A stretch of DNA of 47,307 nt from Collimonas antrihumi (GTDB taxonomy: Bacteria > Pseudomonadota > Gammaproteobacteria > Burkholderiales > Burkholderiaceae_D): assembly GCF_018304965.1 (NCBI RefSeq), contig NZ_JAGQED010000032.1, positions 1 through 47,307 on the forward strand, in the 5' to 3' direction. Of the stretch, positions 33,539 through 40,988 are shown piece after piece. The notes under the pieces are model-generated. The model saw only the letters and a program-made list of their open reading frames with translations, made no database searches and had not been told where the DNA came from. How positions within the stretch are numbered: position 1 is the stretch's first letter; every line of letters begins with the position of its first letter. The position numbers were made by a program, and so were the translations under genes.

Positions 33539-34078
33539 TTACGATTTGGCGGAGTAGAAACGATATATCGCTCGGTAAGGCACACGCGCTTCTTTGCCGA
33601 GCACGGCTTGATTGCAACCGTCCATCGGCGCCTTACCGCCAACCGTTTGCAACCGCTGGATGCTTTGCGTCTGGCCGAAGACACCGGTGCCGGAGGTCGC
33701 TTTTGCGCTTAGCAGCAACCACGTAATGGCATTGGCGTCGGGACCGGTGTTTTGCGCCTGCACTGCGCCAACCACCTTGCTGCCATCCGTCGATTCCCAG
33801 CTCGGACCGGCGTAATGCCAGCCTATCTTTTGCCCACCCTGGTCAAACAGATCGGCTTCCGGCGCCATAAACTGCCATTCGAATTTGGAAGCGTCGTTTT
33901 TTGCGGTGGCGCATTGATAAATTTGCACGCCGGTCGCCTTTAGTTCCAGCGACAAAGCCTGCGTCGGCGCTACATTCAGATTGGCGGGAACCTCTATCGG
34001 CTGCGGCCCGGCACAGCCGGCCAGAAACGCTGCGCAGCAGGTTGCTACTGTTGCCAGACCTAGCATTTTCCTTGCCAT
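33539..34078 (-). CDS. DUF3455 domain-containing lipoprotein
   Basis: A 179-residue exported lipoprotein. The signal MARKMLGLATVATCCAAFLAGC gives a lipidated Cys at 22. The rest matches DUF3455: VPANLNVAPTQALSLELKATGVQIYQCATA, WQFMAPEADLFDQGGQKIGWHYAGPSWESTDGSKVVG and ITWLLLSAKATSGTGVFGQTQSIQRLQTVGGKAP, ending in YRAIYRFYSA. The function of the domain is not known. ATG 34078 is preferred to the upstream ORF limit at 34117 because GGAGG stands seven bases before it and the signal peptide begins there. It is separated from the XRE gene by 91 bp on the same strand. Confidence 0.88.
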   Translation of the reverse strand: MARKMLGLATVATCCAAFLAGCAGPQPIEVPANLNVAPTQALSLELKATGVQIYQCATAKNDASKFEWQFMAPEADLFDQGGQKIGWHYAGPSWESTDGSKVVGAVQAQNTGPDANAITWLLLSAKATSGTGVFGQTQSIQRLQTVGGKAPMDGCNQAVLGKEARVPYRAIYRFYSAKS

Positions 34079-34169
34079 TTTGCTTCCTCCAGATAATTTT
34101 ATGGATGCGTTTGACAAATATATCGGGCTGAATCTTTTGCAGCGTCCTTATTGTAAAGCCATAGTTGGT

Positions 34170-35057
34170 CTAGGCACGGTTCTTGAACCATGCTGCCGTC
34201 GCTGCATCGGCGGGGAAAAATGATTCTATCCGCAACTCGTGGACAGTAACATCGTGCGGCGTTCCCATGGTGGCGATCGAGGTGAACAGATTCAATTCCA
34301 CATCATCCTTCCTGATCGTCATCGCCAGGAACGGCAAGACGCGGGTATCGAGATTCGGCGTCTGCGTGGCGGCCTTGATGCCTGCCAGCGCGATCAACTG
34401 TTCCAGCAGGCTGGTGGCCTCGCTGCCCGGACCGTCGCTCATGGCTTCGCGCTGTATCCAATGCAACAGATCGGCGCTGACATCCTGCCAATTCACCAAA
34501 TATTTCCGGATGGCTTGCGGATCCAGCATCAGCTTCAGAACGTTGATGCCTTCACGCGGAATCGGCTGGTTCTCCGGCAACTCCAGCAGCCACCTTATCA
34601 TCATGGCTGCCGGTCCGTTGCTCATCACCAGGTTCCACAAGCGGTCCACCACCAGTGCCGGATAAGGCGCTTGCTGGGCCAGCATGAAATCCAGCGCCTG
34701 CTTGACCGAGCTTAACTCAGGATCGGTCAATTTCCGCTCCTGGTAGGCCGGCGCGAAACCGGCTGCCAGCAACATCACATTGCGCTGCCGCAGCGGGATG
34801 TCGAGTACCGTCCCCAGCTTCAGGATCAATTCCCGGCTCGGCTGCGATCGCCCGCTTTCCAGGAAGCTGATGTGGCGCTGCGAGATCTGGCTTTCGGTAG
34901 ACAAGCGCAACTGGCTGTAGCCACGCTTGTCGCGCCAATAGCGCAATGCTGCCGCGAAGTCGTTGAAATAGCGATTCGGTGCAGCCGGTTCTGCGCCTTG
35001 TTTCACTACGACCGGCTTCACCGAGCCCGCCTTCACCATGGCTTGCTGTACGCCCAT
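34170..35057 (-). CDS. XRE family regulator with MmyB-like ligand-binding domain
   Basis: A 295-residue regulator. The helix-turn-helix (~30-90) is FNDFAAALRYWRDKRGYSQLRLSTESQISQRHISFLESGRSQPSRELILKLGTVLDIP. The C-terminal MmyB-like/PAS-type domain (~120-285) contains ALVVDRLWNLVMSNGPAAMMIRWLL, LHWIQREAMSDG and LNLFTSIATMGTPHDVTVHELRIESFFPAD. These regulators usually control an adjacent small dehydrogenase or SnoaL-like gene, and one lies 75 bp upstream on the same strand. GGAG lies seven bases before ATG 35057. A perfect inverted repeat upstream of the SnoaL gene is a possible binding site. Confidence 0.92.
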   Translation of the reverse strand: MGVQQAMVKAGSVKPVVVKQGAEPAAPNRYFNDFAAALRYWRDKRGYSQLRLSTESQISQRHISFLESGRSQPSRELILKLGTVLDIPLRQRNVMLLAAGFAPAYQERKLTDPELSSVKQALDFMLAQQAPYPALVVDRLWNLVMSNGPAAMMIRWLLELPENQPIPREGINVLKLMLDPQAIRKYLVNWQDVSADLLHWIQREAMSDGPGSEATSLLEQLIALAGIKAATQTPNLDTRVLPFLAMTIRKDDVELNLFTSIATMGTPHDVTVHELRIESFFPADAATAAWFKNRA

Positions 35058-35132
35058 AATTTGGCTCCAAAGGATTACCGGGCAGTTTATCTGGATATCG
35101 AAAAAACCGCCCGCGGTTCGCTGGAGACGGCT

Positions 35133-35540
35133 TCAAGCCGGCAAGTTCATCGCATCCAGGAAGCCCGTGACGCTGCTGATGCGTCCGTCTTCCGCCACCA
35201 CCACGATATCGGTGCCGTATGCAACCGGCTCTGCGCCATCGGCAGCCAGGGCCCAGGAAAAGCGGACGACATCATTATGGCCGTCTTGCTTGCCATGCAG
35301 TTTGAAGCGCAACCCGGCAAATTGCTGTTGCACTGCGCCGATCATGGCATCCAACCCGTCGTGGCCGGCGTTGCGCGTCATCGGATCGACATAGGTTGCT
35401 TCCGGGGTAAACACCGTCGCTATCAGCGCGCGGCGGCGGATGGCGTCCGGTTCGTCCCAGGCTGCGATATAGCGGCTGGCGATGGACGAAGCTTCATTTG
35501 CGATGTTCTTGGCGGTAGTGGAGTTGGTGGCGCTGGTCAT
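35133..35540 (-). CDS. SnoaL-like (NTF2 superfamily) protein
   Basis: A 135-residue cone-shaped alpha+beta barrel protein of the SnoaL-like type: SIASRYIAAWDEPDAIRRRALIATVFTPEATYVDPM, then DGLDAMIGAVQQQFAGLRFKLHGKQDGHNDVVRFSWALAADG and TDIVVVAEDGRISSVTGFLD. Members include isomerases, cyclases and hydrolases acting on small ring compounds, plus many of unknown role. The start at 35540 (MTSATNS) has GGAG seven bases before it; the frame further upstream is non-coding. The XRE/MmyB-like gene follows, and the two probably form a small regulated unit. Confidence 0.88.
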   Translation of the reverse strand: MTSATNSTTAKNIANEASSIASRYIAAWDEPDAIRRRALIATVFTPEATYVDPMTRNAGHDGLDAMIGAVQQQFAGLRFKLHGKQDGHNDVVRFSWALAADGAEPVAYGTDIVVVAEDGRISSVTGFLDAMNLPA

Positions 35541-35641
35541 GATCGTGCTCCATTCAAGGATAGGATAGGATTGGTTGGTTCGGGGAGAACTGCTTTGTCG
35601 TTGTCGACAGTTGCATTCTCCGCGCCAAACCAGGCACGGTC

Positions 35642-35660
35642 GATTACCTCTCAGGTAATC
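35642..35660. promoter_or_regulatory. Perfect 8-bp inverted repeat upstream of the SnoaL gene
   Basis: GATTACCT-CTC-AGGTAATC, 102 bp upstream of the SnoaL-like start. Perfect symmetry and the location suggest an operator, perhaps for the XRE/MmyB-like protein. The link is by position only. Confidence 0.5.
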
Positions 35661-35667
35661 AAATGAA

Positions 35668-35799
35668 GGCGGTGGCAAGCAGGCCGCCAAGCTGATCCCG
35701 CAATCGACGCTGATCGAGTTTGCCGGCCTCGGCCACGCGCCGCAAATGGAGCAGCCGGCCGAGTTTCATAAAACCTTGCCGGACTGGCTTGCCAGGTAA
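35668..35799 (+). pseudogene. alpha/beta hydrolase, C-terminal fragment
   Basis: Forty-odd codons without a start: GGGKQAAKLIPQSTLIEFAG then LGHAPQMEQPAEFHKTLPDW and a TAA stop. The LIEFxGLGHAPQxExPxxFH pattern is the catalytic-His end of alpha/beta hydrolases of the haloalkane-dehalogenase or esterase type. The rest of the gene is absent. It is not a continuation of the fragment at 132-428, which is a different hydrolase subfamily. Confidence 0.7.
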
Positions 35800-35824
35800 T
35801 AACCGGTAATCGTCGAGTCGCCGG

Positions 35825-37108
35825 CTAAGGCGTGACCAGTGCACTGAAATTCACGCGCGCCAGATAAGCCGCCGGTATCTCGTTAAGCATCACGCTATAG
35901 TTGATATCGACGGCGCCATCCTGAACCTCCTGCAAGTCTTGGTCGACATAGGTAGTTGCGGTGTCGCTCAGCTGCGCGATCTGCTTGCCGTCACGATAAA
36001 TCGTCAGCGGCATGCCGGATGGCGCATCTGGACCGCGCCACTGCAACGTGACACTTCGCGCAGTGTTATCGGCCTTGGCCGTCAGCTGCCGCACGCCGAG
36101 TGCGCCCGTCAGCGGTACGCCATCGACATGGTAATTGGCGGCATCCAGCTTGATACCCATATGTGCCAGCACGGTGGGTACGATATCGGCTTGCGTAGCG
36201 TTGCCGTACAGGCCATTGAAACTGCTGTCTGCGGGATCCTTGACCGGCGCATTGAGCTGGGCATTGGCGGTTTTGTTGATGGCGATGAAGGTGGTTTTTT
36301 CGCTTAAGGTCTGACCGCCATGATGATGGCCATCCGGCAAAGCACGGCCGTGGTCCGGTGTAACGATAACCAGCCAGTCCTCATCAGAATGCGTTTGCTG
36401 GCGACGGTGCAGCGCTGTCAGCACTTGTCCCACCTGGCCGTCGACAATCTGGATCGCGGCTTGATAGGCCGGAACAAAACCGACGGCGTGTCCCGTCTTG
36501 TCCGGTTCATCAAAGTGCGCGAACACAAAATCGAAATCACCGAAACGCAGCGCGCCGCTGGCCTTGTCGGCTACGCATTGATCGACGTCGTTGCATTTTT
36601 CTGCCAGATCTATATAGCCCAGATCAATATCGCGGGCAAAATTGTCGTTGATGGTATTCCAGCTGACGATACTGGCGGCACGCCGTGTGGCATCGGCATT
36701 TTTGATCAGCTTGAAGACGCTGTCGGCCTGGTTGCGTAGCTTGCCGTCGTTTGCCGTGACCTTGTGCCGATTCGCCCAGGCGCCGGTCAGGATGGTGGTC
36801 CAGCCCGGTCCGCTATAGGTAGCTTGTTCGGTCGGACTGCCGACGATGCCGCCGATATAAGTTTTAGCGACGTGGAATTTGGCGATATTCGGCGCCTGCC
36901 CGGCGGTGATGGCTTCTTGCAGCTTCTCGTATTGCATGCCGTCGACGCCAATTACCAACGCCTTGCGTTTGCTGAAATCGACATTGGCTGGCGGCGGGTG
37001 GCCAGCGTTAATTGCCTGGCCGCCGCCACAGCCACTCAATAATATTGCAACCGTTATGACCGATGCGGCCAAGCCGAGCCATCTTCCGCGACTATTCATT
37101 GCAAGCAT
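35825..37108 (-). CDS. Alkaline-phosphatase-superfamily lipoprotein (type I phosphodiesterase/nucleotide pyrophosphatase)
   Basis: A 427-residue exported protein. The signal MLAMNSRGRWLGLAASVITVAILLSGC has a lipobox Cys at ~27. The phosphodiesterase core is shown by metal ligands in ALVIGVDGMQYEKL (Asp), GPGWTTILTG (nucleophile-region Thr), HFDEPDKTGHAVGF (Asp, His) and IVTPDHGRALPDGHHHGG (Asp, His, His), a two-zinc site. The C-terminal ~100 residues (SVTLQWRGPDAPSGMPLTIYRDG) resemble a fibronectin-type beta domain. It probably hydrolyses phosphodiesters or phospho-substrates in the periplasm; the substrate is unknown. ATG 37108 is chosen for GAGG five bases upstream. It lies 69 bp after the oligopeptidase gene on the same strand. 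Confidence 0.9.
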   Translation of the reverse strand: MLAMNSRGRWLGLAASVITVAILLSGCGGGQAINAGHPPPANVDFSKRKALVIGVDGMQYEKLQEAITAGQAPNIAKFHVAKTYIGGIVGSPTEQATYSGPGWTTILTGAWANRHKVTANDGKLRNQADSVFKLIKNADATRRAASIVSWNTINDNFARDIDLGYIDLAEKCNDVDQCVADKASGALRFGDFDFVFAHFDEPDKTGHAVGFVPAYQAAIQIVDGQVGQVLTALHRRQQTHSDEDWLVIVTPDHGRALPDGHHHGGQTLSEKTTFIAINKTANAQLNAPVKDPADSSFNGLYGNATQADIVPTVLAHMGIKLDAANYHVDGVPLTGALGVRQLTAKADNTARSVTLQWRGPDAPSGMPLTIYRDGKQIAQLSDTATTYVDQDLQEVQDGAVDINYSVMLNEIPAAYLARVNFSALVTP

Positions 37109-37177
37109 GTTTTCCTCAAAATTGCATGACAATCCCGGGCAAATTGAATGGTTCTAATGATTTTTTCCGTGATCCGC

Positions 37178-39334
37178 TTAACGTTTACCAGGCTGTAGCA
37201 AGCCCCACTGCGACAGCATCCACGCCATCTCGAACGAACGCTCCTTGATGGCATCGTAGCGGCCGGAAGCGCCGCCGTGGCCGGCGCCCATATTGACCTT
37301 GAGCAGCAAGGTGTGATGGTCGGTTTTCATGGCGCGCAGTTTGGCGACATATTTGGCTGACTCCCAATACATCACCTGGCTATCGTTGAGGCCGGTAGTG
37401 ACCAGCATGGGAGGGTAGGCTTTGCGCTCGATATTATCGTACGGCGAATAGCTGCGCATGTAATCGTAGGCCGGCTTCTCGTTGGGGTTGCCCCATTCCA
37501 GATACTCGCCGGTGGTCAGCGGCAGGCTGGCATCCATCATGGTGTTCATCACGTCGACAAACGGCACCGCCGCGTGCACCGCATGGAACAGGTCGGGCCG
37601 CATATTGGTGACTGCGCCCATCAGCAGGCCACCGGCGCTGCCGCCTTCGATGATCAGGTGCTGCGGACTGGTCCAGCCCTGCCTGATCAAATATTCGGCG
37701 CTGTCGATGAAATCGTTGAAAGTATTCTTCTTGTGCATCAGCATGCCATCGTCATGCCAATGTTCGCCCATATCGTTGCCGCCGCGGATATGCGCTTCGG
37801 CGAATATGACGCCGCGATCCAGCAGGCTGACGCGGCTGTTCGAGAAACTCGCGTCGGCAGGAATGCCATACGAACCATAGGCATACAGCAGCAATGGCGC
37901 CGAGCCGTCCAGCTTGATGCCCTTCCTGGCGACGATCCAAAGCGGCACTTTGACGCCGTCACGCGCGGTGGCCCACAGGCGCCTGGTCTCATACAAAGCG
38001 GGATCGTAGCCAGGCACTTCCTGCTGCTTCAGTACTACGCGCTGACCGCTCGCCATGTCGACATCGAACACCGTCGACGGCGTAACCGGCGACTCGTACA
38101 TCAGGCGATATTGACGTGAGGTGAATTCCGGCGTGCCGCCAGGGTGCGAGGCGTATACCGCTTCATCGAACTGCACGGTCTTCCAGCTGTGATCGGCAAA
38201 ATTGTAGATGCGGGAACGCTCTTGCGCATCCGACTTTTCGCTGACCACCAGGAAATCACGGAACAGTTCGAACGATTCCAGCAACACCGCGGGATCATGC
38301 GCTACCAGTTCTTTCCAATGATCTGGACTCGGAGTTGTCAACGGCGCTGTCACCAGGCGGAAATTCTTGGCATCCTTGTTGGTCATGATGAACAGTTCGC
38401 CATCGCGATGATCGACATGGTAGCGATGCCCGGTTTCACGCCCCAGCACTGAATGGAAGCTGCCTTCCGGCTGGTCTGCCGGTAGCAGGCTGACTTCGGT
38501 GGTGTCGGTGCTTTGCGCTTCCAGTTCAATGAATTTGCGGTCGCCGCTGATGCCGACGTCCAGGTTGAATTGCTCCACCGCTTCGCGATACACCTCGACC
38601 GGCTTGCTGCCAAGCTTGAGACGCAGCAGCAGATCAGAACGCTTGGTGGTGGCGTCTTCCTGCACCAGGAACAAGGTCTGGCTGTCGGCGGCCCATGCCA
38701 GGCTGGTGACGCGCTCCACTGAATCGTCCAGCAATTGCCCGGTACGGAGATCCTTGATGTGCAACTGATATTGCCGATATCCGGTGGTATCGGTGGAGTA
38801 CGCCAGGTAGCGGTCATCGTGGCTGACTGAAAAACTCTCAACCTCAAAAAACTTCTTGCCCTTGGCCAGCTGGTTTTCATCCAGCAGGATTTCTTCCGTG
38901 GCGTTGGCGTCATAGGCAAAATCGGCGTCGGCCTTGGCAAGCCGACGGCAAATGATCGGATACTGCTGGCCGGCCTCGGTGCGGCTGTAATAGTAAAAAT
39001 TGCCGCGCCGGGTCGACACCGACAGATCTGTTTCCTTCATGCGGCCCTTTATTTCGCCGTAGAGTTTTTTCGACAGCGGCGCCAGCTCCTTGGTCATTGC
39101 CTGCGTATAGGCATTCTCCGCTTTCAGGTAGGAGATCACCCTCGGATCGGCTTTTTCACGCAGCCAGTGATAGTCGTCGGTGACGATTTCTCCATGCCGG
39201 GTTTCTTGCCATGCTTGCCTGGCAGCGACTGGCGGCGTTGGAAGGGGCGCTGCAAAAGTAGGGGTAGAAGTGGAAGTCATCAGAGCCAGGAAAAATGCGC
39301 TCAGGGTATGAGCGCGTTGCTGAAGGAAAGGCAT
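37178..39334 (-). CDS. ptrB: Oligopeptidase B (S9A family), exported form
   Basis: A 718-residue prolyl-oligopeptidase-family enzyme. The N-terminal signal-like segment (LSAFFLALMTSTSTPTFAA) is absent from classical cytosolic PtrB and suggests export. The N-terminal beta-propeller spans ~45-430 (DDYHWLREKADPRVISYLKAEN) and the C-terminal hydrolase domain carries Ser566 in IEGGSAGGLLMGA, Asp651 in TTGLNDSQVMYWE and His686 in NMGAGHGGASGR. It cleaves peptides after Arg or Lys. Specificity markers such as the Glu-rich GEYLEWGNP segment are present. It is divergent from the GNAT gene at 39456. Confidence 0.92.
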   Translation of the reverse strand: MPFLQQRAHTLSAFFLALMTSTSTPTFAAPLPTPPVAARQAWQETRHGEIVTDDYHWLREKADPRVISYLKAENAYTQAMTKELAPLSKKLYGEIKGRMKETDLSVSTRRGNFYYYSRTEAGQQYPIICRRLAKADADFAYDANATEEILLDENQLAKGKKFFEVESFSVSHDDRYLAYSTDTTGYRQYQLHIKDLRTGQLLDDSVERVTSLAWAADSQTLFLVQEDATTKRSDLLLRLKLGSKPVEVYREAVEQFNLDVGISGDRKFIELEAQSTDTTEVSLLPADQPEGSFHSVLGRETGHRYHVDHRDGELFIMTNKDAKNFRLVTAPLTTPSPDHWKELVAHDPAVLLESFELFRDFLVVSEKSDAQERSRIYNFADHSWKTVQFDEAVYASHPGGTPEFTSRQYRLMYESPVTPSTVFDVDMASGQRVVLKQQEVPGYDPALYETRRLWATARDGVKVPLWIVARKGIKLDGSAPLLLYAYGSYGIPADASFSNSRVSLLDRGVIFAEAHIRGGNDMGEHWHDDGMLMHKKNTFNDFIDSAEYLIRQGWTSPQHLIIEGGSAGGLLMGAVTNMRPDLFHAVHAAVPFVDVMNTMMDASLPLTTGEYLEWGNPNEKPAYDYMRSYSPYDNIERKAYPPMLVTTGLNDSQVMYWESAKYVAKLRAMKTDHHTLLLKVNMGAGHGGASGRYDAIKERSFEMAWMLSQWGLLQPGKR

Positions 39335-39455
39335 AGTGTACTGATCCTAGTATGGATAAGCATGAATGTACACCTGGCGCATCGGCATGGATTGAAAAAT
39401 TCGGATACGCATACCGGTTAGAATATCTTTCCGCCACTTACAGCAGCAAAACAAG

Positions 39456-40214
39456 ATGACAACACCGTCCGCGGATTTCGATCTCATCAGCTCACTTGAG
39501 GAACGTGCGTTTAATGCATGGCCGGCGCAAAAATCTGCGCTTTGCGGTGGCTGGTTATTACGTCTGTCCGAGGGATATACCAAGCGCGCGAATTCTGCCA
39601 ATGCCTTGCGTCCGACGGTGGCATTCGGCGAAACACTGCGGGTCGTAGAGAATTTCTATGCGAGACATGGCTTGCCAGCGATTTTTCGCTTATCGCCGCT
39701 GGCCGGCGCCGAACCGGACCGCGCACTCGACCAGGCAGGATATCGTAAAATCGACCGTACACTTGTCATGACTGCATCGCTGGCGACCTCGACACTAGCG
39801 TCGACTTCGCGCGATGTGGTGATTGAAGCCGCTGCAAACGATACGTGGAGTGCCGGTTTTTCGCAAGCAAACGGCGTCCCATCCGGCTCGCGGGCGGTGC
39901 ATGACCGTATGCTCGCGGCGATCACGATGCCAGCCGCGTTCGCCACGCTCATTGAGAATGAAACGCCGGTTGCCTATGCTCTGGCGGTAGCAGAGAATGG
40001 GATTGTCGGCCTGTTCGATATTGTCGTCGCGCCGGATGCACGCCGTCGTGGCGTTGCGACAAAGCTCGTTACAGCTCTGCTGGAGTGGGGACAGGCGCAA
40101 CGTGCTACACGCGCATATCTCCAGGTTGTTGCCGATAACCTGCCGGCAATTGCGCTGTATCGAAAACTCGGGTTCGATGAACAATATGAATATCATTACC
40201 GCATACGTCCATAA
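39456..40214 (+). CDS. GNAT family N-acetyltransferase
   Basis: A 252-residue acetyltransferase. The N-terminal half (FDLISSLEERAFNAWPAQKSALCGGWLLRLSEGYTKRANSANAL) is the extra domain found in a bacterial GNAT subgroup. The C-terminal acetyl-CoA fold is visible in LFDIVVAPDARRRGVATKLVTALLEWGQ (motif A, RxxGxA) and AYLQVVADNLPAIALYRKLGFDEQYEYHYRI. The amine substrate is unknown. The hydratase gene starts 3 bp after its stop, so the two, and the SNF2 gene that overlaps the hydratase, probably share a transcript. Confidence 0.9.
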   Translation: MTTPSADFDLISSLEERAFNAWPAQKSALCGGWLLRLSEGYTKRANSANALRPTVAFGETLRVVENFYARHGLPAIFRLSPLAGAEPDRALDQAGYRKIDRTLVMTASLATSTLASTSRDVVIEAAANDTWSAGFSQANGVPSGSRAVHDRMLAAITMPAAFATLIENETPVAYALAVAENGIVGLFDIVVAPDARRRGVATKLVTALLEWGQAQRATRAYLQVVADNLPAIALYRKLGFDEQYEYHYRIRP

Positions 40215-40217
40215 AGC

Positions 40218-40988
40218 ATGACTTCTCAAACTCATAACTCCCTGCCCGCCGCAGCCATCCTCGCAGAACGGCGCCGATCCGGCACGCGCGGCGCACGCCT
40301 GCCGCCCTCCTTGCGACCACTGGATGCTGCGGCAGCGCTCGCAGTGCAGGCTCTCGTGAGTGAACAGCTGGGCGACAAGATCATCGCGTGGAAATGCGGA
40401 TTGCCTGTCGATGGACAACCCGTGCTGGCCCCCATCTATGCCCGCACCGTCTACAGCGGTGGCGCGTGCGCGGCGTGGGTACGCGACGGCCAGGTCCGGG
40501 TTGAACCGGAACTGGCTTTCGTCCTCGCTCAAGATCTGCCGACGCGATCTTCGCCCTACTCGGCAACGGAAATTGATGCTGCTATCGGCGGTACCTACCT
40601 TGCACTCGAGCTGATAGACAGCCGCTACAGCGAACCGGATGAAGCGGGTTTTATTGAAAATCTGGCTGACGGTTTACTCAACCAAGGGTTGTACCTCGGC
40701 CCGCTGGCGGATGCGGAAGCTGCGCATGCTGCTACCGAATTAGCGATCCGAATCAGCATTGCAACCCAGGAAACAAACCAGCTAAGTGGCCGCCATCCTG
40801 CCGTCAATCCACGCGCTCCGCTGTACTGGCTGGTAGAGTTCCTGCGCGCTGCGGGGCAGGGATTGCAGGCCGGACAAGCCGTTATCACCGGCTCCTACAC
40901 CGGCAGTTTCGGCTTGCCGGTGGCGCAGGACATCGCAATACGCTACGGCGATCTGGGCGAACTAGCCGTCCGTTTTTCGCCGAGATGA
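40218..40988 (+). CDS. 2-keto-4-pentenoate hydratase-like (MhpD/FAH family) protein
   Basis: A 256-residue protein with the MhpD-type hydratase/decarboxylase fold. GDKIIAWKCGLPVDGQPVLAPIYARTVYSGG, VEPELAFVLAQDLP (Glu metal ligand), YLALELIDSRY and the C-terminal VITGSYTGSFGLPVAQDIAIRYGDLGELAVRF are family markers. Relatives add water to 2-hydroxypenta-2,4-dienoate in meta-cleavage pathways, but no ring-cleavage genes are nearby. Its real substrate is therefore open. It overlaps the SNF2 helicase start by 4 bp (ATGA). Confidence 0.82.
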   Translation: MTSQTHNSLPAAAILAERRRSGTRGARLPPSLRPLDAAAALAVQALVSEQLGDKIIAWKCGLPVDGQPVLAPIYARTVYSGGACAAWVRDGQVRVEPELAFVLAQDLPTRSSPYSATEIDAAIGGTYLALELIDSRYSEPDEAGFIENLADGLLNQGLYLGPLADAEAAHAATELAIRISIATQETNQLSGRHPAVNPRAPLYWLVEFLRAAGQGLQAGQAVITGSYTGSFGLPVAQDIAIRYGDLGELAVRFSPR

